Shown here piece by piece: positions 8,889-16,048 of a stretch of 64,000 nt of DNA. Where the stretch lies: the NCBI RefSeq assembly GCF_008086595.1, contig NZ_RXYA01000013.1, forward strand, positions 62,001 through 126,000, written 5' to 3'. A model generated the notes under the pieces. That model did no database searches. It was given only the letters and a program-made list of their open reading frames with translations, and was not told the origin of the DNA. Position 1 is the stretch's first letter. Every line of letters begins with the position of its first letter. This stretch comes from Acetobacterium paludosum (lineage in GTDB: Bacteria > Bacillota > Clostridia > Eubacteriales > Eubacteriaceae). Position numbers and translations under genes: made by a program.

Positions 8889-8910
8889 CACTTTGCTTGT
8901 ATATTTTTAT

Positions 8911-9231
8911 TTATCCTGCATAATAGTTTAACTTATCCACCAAAATATTTTTAGATTGAAGACCAACGATGGTTTCAACAACTTGGCCATCTTTAAATAT
9001 CTTCATTGTTGGAACGCTCATCACCCGGTATTCCTTGGCGAGTGCCTGACTCTGATCAATATCAACCTTATATATATGAACTTTATCCTTTAACAAAACG
9101 GATACTTCTTCTAAAACGGGAGCAAGTGCTTTGCAGGGTCCACACCATGTCGCAAAAAAATCTATCAATATTACCCCTTTGCTATTTAGTACCAATTCGT
9201 TAAATTCAATTTGATCTATTACTTTTGCCAT
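8911..9231 (-). CDS. trxA: Thioredoxin
   Basis: A 106-residue thioredoxin with the WCGPC active site (Cys30, Cys33) and the cis-proline region SVPT. It reduces disulfides in the cytoplasm using electrons from thioredoxin reductase, which is not in this window. It follows the iron-sulfur flavoprotein gene by 24 bases and is probably co-transcribed with it. The ribosome-binding site AAAGGAG is well placed. A second thioredoxin gene (15654-15980) is present in the window; the two proteins differ clearly, so this is not a recent duplication. Confidence 0.95.
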   Translation of the reverse strand: MAKVIDQIEFNELVLNSKGVILIDFFATWCGPCKALAPVLEEVSVLLKDKVHIYKVDIDQSQALAKEYRVMSVPTMKIFKDGQVVETIVGLQSKNILVDKLNYYAG

Positions 9232-9249
9232 CGTCTTTTTCTCCTTTAA

Positions 9250-9825
9250 TTAATTTTCGTTATCGGCAACGATTTCGTTAACTTTTTCACCAATTTTCTG
9301 AAGACTTTCCAACCCATTTTTATTTTCTAATACACTGACTTCATCAGTATGGGAAAACTTAACAAATCCAATTTCTTCACAATTAAGGTATTTTTTATAC
9401 CATTCGAGGGTATTTTCCATTGCTTGAAATTGTCGTGGATAATGCGGTGCACCACCAACGCCAATCACCACCAACTTCTTCTTTTTTATAATTGAACGAT
9501 CTTTCAGATTGTACAACATTTGGGTGCGATCAATCAGTGCTTTTATTTTAGACGGGAATGCGCTAAAATAAATAGGACTTGCAATAATCAATAAATCGCA
9601 AGTTTCTATTCTTTTATAGACATCTGGCATCGCATCATCTTTGATGATACATTCTCCCTGGTGCTCCACACAATAATCACAGGCCTTACAAGGTTCAATT
9701 TTTATTTTATTAACATTATATAGATGTAATTCATAATCAGCGTCAATTTGTTTTAAAAAAAAGTCCAATGCTTTTTGGGTATTATGACCATTTCGATGAC
9801 TTCCCATTATTGCTACAATTTCCAT
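9250..9825 (-). CDS. Iron-sulfur flavoprotein / NAD(P)H-dependent FMN reductase-like
   Basis: A flavodoxin-fold protein of 191 residues if started at the ATG at 9825, which has GAAGGG eight bases upstream; an ATG seven codons earlier (9846) is possible. The N-terminus MEIVAIMGSHRNGHN is the FMN phosphate-binding loop. A compact cysteine cluster Cys46-x2-Cys49-x2-Cys52-x6-Cys59 is the [4Fe-4S] ligand pattern of Isf-type flavoproteins from anaerobes. Such proteins pass single electrons between ferredoxin-type donors and other acceptors. The neighbouring thioredoxin, rubredoxin and ferredoxin genes fit a redox/oxygen-defence setting, although only the thioredoxin is clearly in the same transcript. 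Confidence 0.85.
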   Translation of the reverse strand: MEIVAIMGSHRNGHNTQKALDFFLKQIDADYELHLYNVNKIKIEPCKACDYCVEHQGECIIKDDAMPDVYKRIETCDLLIIASPIYFSAFPSKIKALIDRTQMLYNLKDRSIIKKKKLVVIGVGGAPHYPRQFQAMENTLEWYKKYLNCEEIGFVKFSHTDEVSVLENKNGLESLQKIGEKVNEIVADNEN

Positions 9826-9957
9826 TTCGTTTTTCCCTTCTTTCATTAATCCTATGCTATTTAAAAAGTATTATACCCGATTTATAATCATAATAACAAT
9901 AACATTATTTTCTCATTTGTAAATATTCAGCTAATAAATTCTCTTTTTCAAAAAATA

Positions 9958-9996
9958 AAAAAACCGAAGCCGTGTGAAAAGCATTCGGTTTTTTCT
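9958..9996 (-). terminator. Bidirectional terminator
   Basis: AAACCGAA and TTCGGTTT pair around a short loop (9961-9990), with A- and T-runs on the two sides. It ends the message of the membrane protein gene at 10066-10560. Confidence 0.75.
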
Positions 9997-10065
9997 AAAA
10001 ACTTTGAAAGAGGGTAACTTGTTATAGCTAAATAATACTCTATCAAGCTTAAGTCTTCCTTAAAG

Positions 10066-10560
10066 CTATCTTATTTTGACTAGTTTTTTTAAAGAATCAT
10101 AGAAGTTTCCCGAACATTGTATTTTTATTGAGCAAATTTTTCCTTGTCGTTCATAGAGAACAGTATATTTTCGTTTTCCTTCAATATTTGTTAAGGTGAA
10201 GTTTTGTTTTGTACCTTCGACTTTTACGACATCTTCTATTGGAAGTATTTTTTTTATATCATTGATTCTAATTTCTGAAACTGTTTTTTTAAAGAATACT
10301 ATTTTTCGATCAATGATTAACCGATCATGGGTAAGTAACATTTCAAAACTTGTAGTAACATAACGCAATGATAATAAAAACAAACCTATCATCACAACCA
10401 AACAAACAACGCCTATAATTGTTTTTAACTGATAATCCGCTACGTTATTTATAACCTGGTTATACAAAAATGTATAACCGACAAGAACCAGTATCATTAT
10501 TATTAATGTCGGGATACTGATTTGTTTACTCTCCAAAGTTTCACGTGCCTTAACTGACAT
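10066..10560 (-). CDS. Small membrane protein with two TM helices and a soluble C-terminal domain
   Basis: A 164-residue protein of unknown function. Two hydrophobic helices (about 16-36 and 46-67) are followed by a roughly 95-residue beta-rich, basic segment resembling the bacterial PH-like domain of small membrane proteins; that resemblance is by pattern only. GGAGG stands seven bases before the ATG. The gene is a single transcription unit, between a long perfect-stem terminator upstream (10599-10648) and another terminator downstream. Confidence 0.7.
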   Translation of the reverse strand: MSVKARETLESKQISIPTLIIMILVLVGYTFLYNQVINNVADYQLKTIIGVVCLVVMIGLFLLSLRYVTTSFEMLLTHDRLIIDRKIVFFKKTVSEIRINDIKKILPIEDVVKVEGTKQNFTLTNIEGKRKYTVLYERQGKICSIKIQCSGNFYDSLKKLVKIR

Positions 10561-10598
10561 AATTCCTCCATTATTTTATATTGAATTTCATTATACCC

Positions 10599-10648
10599 CA
10601 ATGATCCCATAAAAAAAAGAGCTTAAGCCCTTTTTTATGGGATCATTG
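10599..10648 (-). terminator. Long perfect-stem terminator after rubredoxin
   Basis: An 18-base-pair perfect stem (10599-10616 with 10631-10648) closes a 14-base loop; the A/T part of the stem supplies the T-run. It separates the rubredoxin gene from the membrane protein gene. Confidence 0.75.
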
Positions 10649-10655
10649 ACTGGAA

Positions 10656-10817
10656 TTAATCTTCTAATGAAAATTCGTCTTTATCTACACCACACAATGG
10701 GCAAATCCAAGCATCGGGGAGATCTTCAAAGGCTGTTCCCGGATTAATTTCATGATCTGGATCCCCAAGTTCCGGATCATAGATGTAACCACAGATATCG
10801 CATACATATTTTTGCAT
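10656..10817 (-). CDS. rub: Rubredoxin
   Basis: A 53-residue rubredoxin. The two iron-binding loops are CDICGYIYD near the N-terminus (Cys6, Cys9) and [11 protein letters not shown] near the C-terminus, with the conserved aromatic residues Tyr4, Tyr11 and Trp between. It carries one Fe(SCys)4 centre and shuttles electrons, typically to oxygen- or peroxide-reducing enzymes of anaerobes. A GGAGG site stands seven bases before the ATG. It is a monocistronic unit. Confidence 0.97.
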   Translation of the reverse strand: MQKYVCDICGYIYDPELGDPDHEINPGTAFEDLPDAWICPLCGVDKDEFSLED

Positions 10818-10938
10818 TCTTTCCTCCAGCAGATATTCATAATATCTAAATTTCTTTCTTCTATTTTTTTAAATTATATACCCAGATGATTTTCATTCTA
10901 ACACAATTATTTTGAAAAACTTAGCATTAAAACTCTCA

Positions 10939-10997
10939 TAGCAAAGTTAAAGGCACCTTTTAGATTTCTCTAAAAGGCGCCTTTTTTAACTTTGCTA
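10939..10997 (-). terminator. Strong terminator after ferredoxin
   Basis: A nearly perfect stem of more than 20 base pairs (TAGCAAAGTTAAA... with its complement) closes a four-base loop; the ferredoxin stop is two bases away. Confidence 0.8.
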
Positions 10998-10998
10998 A

Positions 10999-11166
10999 CT
11001 ATTCCTGGACAATTGCTTCTACTGGACATTGTTCTGCACATGTACCGCATTCGGTACATTTATCTGCATCAATAACGTAGATATCGCCTTCAGAAATTGC
11101 TTCTGACGGACACTCATCCGCGCATGAGCCACAAGCAATACATTCATCTGTAATTCTATAAGCCAT
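10999..11166 (-). CDS. 2[4Fe-4S] ferredoxin (clostridial type)
   Basis: A 55-residue ferredoxin with two CxxCxxCxxxCP clusters: CIACGSCADECP near residue 9 and CTECGTCAEQCP near residue 37. Both sets of four cysteines are complete. It is the low-potential electron carrier of anaerobic metabolism (pyruvate:ferredoxin oxidoreductase, hydrogenase, Rnf). GGAGGG stands before the ATG at 11166. Single-gene transcript, ended by the hairpin at 10939-10997. Confidence 0.97.
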   Translation of the reverse strand: MAYRITDECIACGSCADECPSEAISEGDIYVIDADKCTECGTCAEQCPVEAIVQE

Positions 11167-11225
11167 CGAAAATCCCTCCTTTTAGCATTTACAACATATT
11201 TATTATATCCTTTTTTGTATTGAAA

Positions 11226-12074
11226 TCAAGATGATTCTTTGTCTTTTTTGACTTTTTCGTATTTTTTTACTTCAATTTCCTCTAAAAGATATTTTTTTAC
11301 CTCAGTTTCATCTTTATTAACTTGTATTTTAACGAAAACGGTTTCTTGAAGTATGCTTAGCTTAAATACTTCGCCTTCTCCGTCTGCAGTAATAACTTTT
11401 TGCCCGACCTTTGGCAATTTCTTGGAAACCGATTCGTAAAATTCTTGCTCATAGGTTAAGCAGCATAACAGACGTCCGCAAATACCTGAAATTTTTGTAG
11501 AATTCAAAGATAAGTTTTGCTCTTTTGCCATCTTTATGGACACCGGCGTAAAGTCGCCCAACCATTGCGCACAGCAGGTAGTCCGGCCGCAGACCCCTAA
11601 TCCTTTAAAGATTTTTGCTTCGTCACGAACGCCTATTTGTCTAAGCTCAATTCGTACTTTGAATATGGATGCCAGGTCTTTCACCAGCTCTCTAAAATCA
11701 ACCCGTCCTTCCGCAGTAAAATAAAATATTGCTTTTTTTTGATCAAATGTATACTCCACATCGATCAGTTTCATTTCAAGCTTATGTTTTTTTGCCTTTG
11801 TGATGAAAATTTCTCTTGCATCAACTTCATTCCGCTTAAGTTTTTCATATTCAAGGGTATCTTTTTCTGTGGCCTTGCGAATAACCGGTTTTACCGGTGC
11901 TACAATCTCATCATCATCCACTTCTCTTGCTGTTAAGGCAATTTCTCCATATTCAATTCCTCTGACCGTTTCAACAATAACCGGATCAAACTGATTAAAC
12001 ACAATATCTAATGGATCGAAGTAATATATTTTTCCAACCTTTTTAAATCGTACACCGACGACTGATTTTCCCAT
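11226..12074 (-). CDS. ricT: RicT / YaaT, PSP1-domain regulator of RNase Y
   Basis: A 282-residue PSP1-domain protein homologous to B. subtilis YaaT (RicT). The C-terminal half has the conserved cysteine-rich stretch with CGRTTCC and CGRLLCC (about residues 160-205), which in the RicA-RicF-RicT complex helps hold [4Fe-4S] clusters. The complex steers RNase Y mRNA processing and affects sporulation, competence and biofilm decisions. It is the last gene of the yaaO-tmk-DUF2007-holB-ricT run, five bases after holB, exactly as in other Firmicutes. The C-terminal tail is Lys/Glu rich. Confidence 0.92.
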   Translation of the reverse strand: MGKSVVGVRFKKVGKIYYFDPLDIVFNQFDPVIVETVRGIEYGEIALTAREVDDDEIVAPVKPVIRKATEKDTLEYEKLKRNEVDAREIFITKAKKHKLEMKLIDVEYTFDQKKAIFYFTAEGRVDFRELVKDLASIFKVRIELRQIGVRDEAKIFKGLGVCGRTTCCAQWLGDFTPVSIKMAKEQNLSLNSTKISGICGRLLCCLTYEQEFYESVSKKLPKVGQKVITADGEGEVFKLSILQETVFVKIQVNKDETEVKKYLLEEIEVKKYEKVKKDKESS

Positions 12075-12079
12075 TGGAT

Positions 12080-13066
12080 TTATCCTTTCTGAATTTTCAT
12101 TATCTTAATGAAACACTTTTCCCATTGCAATCTTAAGTTAACATTATATTGTATTGTTGCCATCATTTCAAATAATGTTTTAATAATGGCTTTATTTTTT
12201 TCATTTTGAAGTATTTTATGAAACTCAATCTGTATTTTATTTGGTTTTGCCTCACCTGGCAGCGGTTGTCCTTCCAGCAGAAGGCCTACTTCATAAAACC
12301 AATTAATTAAAAACTCAAGTATCTCCTGGCTGGTTATTTTATCCTTTGACAAGGCTTCTGCTAAAGAAAAAACTTTAATCTCATTTCCTCTCAAAAGGCT
12401 GTAAATCTCTCTGAGATAATGGATTCTTTCCTCTCGTATCTCACGGTTGTTTAAAAGATAATATGCCATCCCCGGGGAACCCCCGGCAGAAAGAGCCGCT
12501 TCATTAATTGCCTGGCTGTCAAACTCTGTTTCTTCCTGAAAAATTTTTTCAATTTCTTCACAACTAAGCGGCTGAAAATGATAACTTTGACATCGAGATC
12601 GAATCGTTGGCAGGAGCGATTGCGGATGGCTGGTTAAAAGGATAAAGATATTATAACTCAACGGTTCTTCCAGCGACTTTAGCAGACTATTCTGGGCTTC
12701 CGGCGTCATTGTTTCTGCGCCATCAATAATTACAATGCGCCAATTTCCTGAGTAGGGTTTAACCGACAAATCACTGATCATTTCCCGAATCTGGTTAATC
12801 TTAATGCTGACCTCTCCGGTTTTAGGCGTAATCACATTCACATCTGGATGATTTTCGTGATCAATCTGGATACATACTGGACAATGTCCACAAGGTTTCT
12901 TTTCCGTATCTAAACAAAGAAGCGCTTTGGCAAATTCTTTAGCGGCTTTCTTCTTTCCAATCCCATCCATTCCGGAAAAAAGATAGGCATGGCCAACCGC
13001 GCCTCCAGCTATTTCTTTTTCCAGATGGTTTGTAATGGTTTGATGTCCAACTATTTTTTCAAACAT
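12080..13066 (-). CDS. holB: DNA polymerase III delta' subunit
   Basis: A 328-residue clamp-loader subunit. The N-terminal AAA+ module has the P-loop-like SGMDGIGKKKAA, a zinc module CGHCPVC and the sensor region ILLTSHPQSLLPTIRSRCQ; the C-terminal helical domain mediates ring assembly. It loads the DnaN clamp (dnaN is at 50050). Its place between tmk/DUF2007 and ricT is the standard Firmicute arrangement. Confidence 0.92.
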   Translation of the reverse strand: MFEKIVGHQTITNHLEKEIAGGAVGHAYLFSGMDGIGKKKAAKEFAKALLCLDTEKKPCGHCPVCIQIDHENHPDVNVITPKTGEVSIKINQIREMISDLSVKPYSGNWRIVIIDGAETMTPEAQNSLLKSLEEPLSYNIFILLTSHPQSLLPTIRSRCQSYHFQPLSCEEIEKIFQEETEFDSQAINEAALSAGGSPGMAYYLLNNREIREERIHYLREIYSLLRGNEIKVFSLAEALSKDKITSQEILEFLINWFYEVGLLLEGQPLPGEAKPNKIQIEFHKILQNEKNKAIIKTLFEMMATIQYNVNLRLQWEKCFIKIMKIQKG

Positions 13067-13090
13067 TATTTCTCCCCCAATTAAACCTAC

Positions 13091-13399
13091 TTAATTAGGC
13101 TTGTTTTTTTCCTCATCGTCTTCGTCGCCATCCTGTGCCAGCTCTAATTCTTCATCCAATTCAGCATTAAATTTTTCATAATCCAGTAGCATCGCCGCTT
13201 CGTCATAGTCGCTATCTCTTACAAATACTTCAATATGTGCCGGGGTAAAATTTCCCATAAAAATACTTCGAATCGGTCCACCAAACCCTTTTTCCTTCGT
13301 AATCACCGGAATTCCATTGACGCTTAGATAATTTTTTAGCAAAAGAAATTCAATATCAGTGGTGGCCATCGTTAAATATATATATTGATCTTCAATCAT
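13091..13399 (-). CDS. DUF2007-like small protein (putative signal transducer)
   Basis: A 102-residue protein whose first 75 residues fit the DUF2007 'putative prokaryotic signal transducing protein' pattern: a ferredoxin-like fold beginning with a short strand, the GIPVITKEKG-type turn, and VFVRDSDYDEAAMLL. The tail is strongly acidic. The start overlaps the tmk stop by eight bases. In Bacillus this slot is occupied by yaaQ-yaaR, so this operon carries a different small gene. No function is established. Confidence 0.7.
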   Translation of the reverse strand: MIEDQYIYLTMATTDIEFLLLKNYLSVNGIPVITKEKGFGGPIRSIFMGNFTPAHIEVFVRDSDYDEAAMLLDYEKFNAELDEELELAQDGDEDDEEKNKPN

Positions 13400-14096
13400 T
13401 TGATTGACTCTCCTTTGTCTTTATACAATTCCAAATTTCTTCATGAATACTTTCAATGCTTCTTAATTTTCCCTGGTGAACACAGTTAATTTCTGTCCAT
13501 CCATATTCATGAACCAAGGCCAAGGCGCTTTTATATGAATCCCTTAAATGTTCAGGACTTTTCTCATGAATATCTTTTTCCTGTTTTCCGGTTATTTTAT
13601 TGTTGCGATTTTTCATCAACTCTTCATTAATTTCCGGAGGAATGTTTAAAAAGAAAACCTGATCCGGAATGGGTAACCCATAGAGGTTAAATTCATAATC
13701 CCAGAGCCAATCGAGAAATTTTTTCCGCTCTTTTTCATCTTGAATTTTACCAGCCTGATGAACCATATTTGAGGTTGTATATCGATCAGCCAATACCGTG
13801 CCACCCTGGTTTAAAAAATCCTCACAGTCTTCTTTGTAAGACGCGTATCGGTCAGCTGCATAAAAAGTCGAGGCGATATAAGGACTTACTGTACTGGGAT
13901 CTGCTCCAAAGGCCCCACTTAAGTACAATTTTACCATGGCTGAGGATTCTTTGTCATATCTTGGATAAGAAACCATCATGACTTTTTCTCCCTGTTTCAC
14001 CAACCGATCATAGAGCAATTTGGTTTGAGTTTCCTTGCCGCTGCCATCCACCCCTTCAATGACCATAAGCTGGCCTTTATGTTTTTTATGATTCAT
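13392..14096 (-). CDS. tmk: Thymidylate kinase
   Basis: A 234-residue dTMP kinase if started at the ATG at 14096, which has AGGGAG six bases upstream; the in-frame ATG at 14141 lies deep inside yaaO and has no site. The P-loop is GVDGSGKETQT (15-25) and the DR(Y) motif is in LADRYTTSNMVHQ. It makes dTDP for DNA synthesis. It overlaps the yaaO stop by 11 bases. It is somewhat longer than E. coli Tmk and has a Lys-rich lid region. Confidence 0.93.
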   Translation of the reverse strand: MNHKKHKGQLMVIEGVDGSGKETQTKLLYDRLVKQGEKVMMVSYPRYDKESSAMVKLYLSGAFGADPSTVSPYIASTFYAADRYASYKEDCEDFLNQGGTVLADRYTTSNMVHQAGKIQDEKERKKFLDWLWDYEFNLYGLPIPDQVFFLNIPPEINEELMKNRNNKITGKQEKDIHEKSPEHLRDSYKSALALVHEYGWTEINCVHQGKLRSIESIHEEIWNCIKTKESQSND

Positions 14097-15534
14097 GAAT
14101 TGCTCCCTTTTCTTTAAGTAATAAAAGTTCCCGATTCCCATCGATTCCCACCACCGCCACGCCTTGATCCAATAAACGGCTTAAATAGCCCAGTATTTCC
14201 GGTGTCATTCTGCTCCCCGGCAGCAATACCGGTATTCCCGGGGGATAGGGAATAATAAACGCTGCTGCTAAACGGCCTTCGGCATCTTGTAAGGATTCTC
14301 TTTCCGTAGCATCCGAAGTAAGTGCTTCCCATAAGGGAACTTCCGTTTTTATCGATTCGGTCAACCGATTTTTTTGAGCTTGACCATTCTTCTTTCCAAC
14401 CGGTCTTCCGGGAAAATCGTGAAGCTTAATCTTATCATTCAACTCCCAAACGGCTTGAGTTAAACGCTCTAAATCTTCTGATGTGGTCCCCATCCCGGTC
14501 ATGGCCAATACATCATCATCACCTGACATTTCACATTGTATGCCATATTCTTCTGAAAGCAACGTTTCTACCTGTTCTCCTGATATTCCCTGAGTATGAA
14601 AGAGCCATTTGCTGCGGTCATAACCGGTGTCTGATTCCACTTCATCATATAACGTGATCGGAGCACTTTTTTCCTGATTTTGACAGAATCTCCGATGTGC
14701 TTGAATTATTTTTTCAAATACGGCTTCCCCTTTTTCATAGGCCATATCCACCGCTTCTTCAACAGAAATCATTAAGGGATAGCTGGGGGATGAGCTTTGC
14801 AGTAAAGCAAGGAATGATTTTATCCGCTGCCGATTAATCCGTTCTCCTTTGAAATGCATCAAAGCGCTTTGGGTAAACGATCCTAAAATTTTATGGGTAC
14901 TTTGAATCACCACGTCAGCTCCTGCTGTTATCGCATCCATGGGAAGCTTGTTATTAAAATGCAAATGCGCGCCATGAGCCTCATCCACAATCAGAAATTT
15001 TCCCTTCCTATGAAGCAGCTCGGCGATGGCCTTTACGTCACTCGTTGTTCCATAATAAGTTGGATTAGTTAGAACCATCCCTGCTATTTTCGAATTTTCT
15101 GCCAGTGCTTTTTTTACACTTTCCAGCTCTATTTTTTGTGCAAAGCCCATATCCTTTTGGATTTTCGGATTGATAAAAACTCCTTCAATTCGGCCTAAAG
15201 CCAAGGCCCCAAATACTGAGCGATGACAATTTACCGGCACCAGAAGTTGATCTCCGGATACACACGCTCCCAAAATGGCGCTGTGTATCCCCGTGGTAGT
15301 GCCATTTATTAAAATTGCAGCTTCATCACTGTTATAGATTTTTGCTAATTTCCGCTGTACGGCTCCAATCACACCATGGACATCATGAAGATTGTCTGCA
15401 CCCGGAATTTCGGTGATATCATAGGCATAAAAATCGAAGTCTTCCCCGCGTCCTTTATGTCCCGGCATATAAAAGCGCCGCTTATTCTTTTTATTTATTT
15501 TTTCCAGTTCTTTTTTCAATATACTTTTGTTCAT
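14086..15534 (-). CDS. yaaO: PLP-dependent Orn/Lys/Arg decarboxylase-family protein (YaaO)
   Basis: A 482-residue fold-type I PLP enzyme. FYMPGHKGRG (21-30) is the family N-terminal signature, DEAHGAH (184-190) holds the PLP-binding Asp and His, and Lys215 in STHKILGSF is the Schiff-base lysine. The C-terminal decarboxylase domain follows from about residue 370. The substrate among arginine, lysine and ornithine cannot be decided. It is the first gene of the tmk-holB operon, as in Bacillus. A TAAAAT-like -10 lies just before its weak ribosome-binding site, divergent from the second thioredoxin gene. Confidence 0.88.
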   Translation of the reverse strand: MNKSILKKELEKINKKNKRRFYMPGHKGRGEDFDFYAYDITEIPGADNLHDVHGVIGAVQRKLAKIYNSDEAAILINGTTTGIHSAILGACVSGDQLLVPVNCHRSVFGALALGRIEGVFINPKIQKDMGFAQKIELESVKKALAENSKIAGMVLTNPTYYGTTSDVKAIAELLHRKGKFLIVDEAHGAHLHFNNKLPMDAITAGADVVIQSTHKILGSFTQSALMHFKGERINRQRIKSFLALLQSSSPSYPLMISVEEAVDMAYEKGEAVFEKIIQAHRRFCQNQEKSAPITLYDEVESDTGYDRSKWLFHTQGISGEQVETLLSEEYGIQCEMSGDDDVLAMTGMGTTSEDLERLTQAVWELNDKIKLHDFPGRPVGKKNGQAQKNRLTESIKTEVPLWEALTSDATERESLQDAEGRLAAAFIIPYPPGIPVLLPGSRMTPEILGYLSRLLDQGVAVVGIDGNRELLLLKEKGAIHES

Positions 15535-15612
15535 TTCTCTATTTTAACACAAAGGCCTTCCTTTAATAGTAGAAATTTATCTTTTATCCTTTTATCTTTA
15601 CCAGAATTATTA

Positions 15613-15618
15613 TATAAT
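15613..15618 (+). promoter_or_regulatory. -10 box of the second thioredoxin gene
   Basis: TATAAT lies about 35 bases before the thioredoxin start; the -35 (around 15590) is poor. The region is shared with the divergent yaaO promoter. Confidence 0.5.
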
Positions 15619-15653
15619 ATGTGAGCAAATACAATTTATAAGGAGTAATGAAA

Positions 15654-15980
15654 ATGTCCAATGAAAAAACGATTAACATCAATATGGAAAATTTCGAAAC
15701 CGAGATCTTATCCTATAATGGAGCGGTCATGGTGGATTTTTGGGCAGAATGGTGTGGACCTTGCAAAGCACTGTCCCCAACAATAGACGAAATTGCTCTG
15801 GCACTTCCTGACGGCATGAAAGTATGCAAAATCAATGTGGATGAAAATCAAACACTTGCCCAACAGTTTAGAGTCATGAGTATTCCTACCGTCGTTTTCT
15901 TTAAGAACGGTGAAGCGGTGAATCGTTTTGTCGGCGTTCGTGAAAAGAGCGAATATATTGATGCGATAAAAAGCCTTTAA
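15654..15980 (+). CDS. trxA: Thioredoxin (second copy)
   Basis: A 108-residue thioredoxin with WCGPC (Cys34, Cys37) and the SIPT cis-proline loop. Two ATGs lie close together; I prefer 15654 because AAGGAG stands eight bases before it, while the ATG at 15648 is only two bases from that site. It is the only plus-strand gene left of oriC in this region, alone between divergent yaaO and convergent metG. It is distinct in sequence from the thioredoxin at 8911-9231. Confidence 0.95.
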   Translation: MSNEKTININMENFETEILSYNGAVMVDFWAEWCGPCKALSPTIDEIALALPDGMKVCKINVDENQTLAQQFRVMSIPTVVFFKNGEAVNRFVGVREKSEYIDAIKSL

Positions 15981-15996
15981 AATTCAACTTATTCTT

Positions 15997-16036
15997 AAAA
16001 GCACGCAATGGCTGATCAGCCATTGCGTGCTTTTTT
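15997..16036. terminator. Perfect palindromic bidirectional terminator
   Basis: A 38-base perfect palindrome (15997-16034) centred on TGATCA, with A- and T-runs at its ends, between the convergent thioredoxin and metG genes. Confidence 0.85.
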
Positions 16037-16048
16037 AAATAGTAATTA

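Noticed and set aside
10536-10551. parS-like GTTTCACGTG inside the membrane protein gene
   Set aside because: Only one half-site matches; the other half (CCTT) does not, so it is below the consensus.
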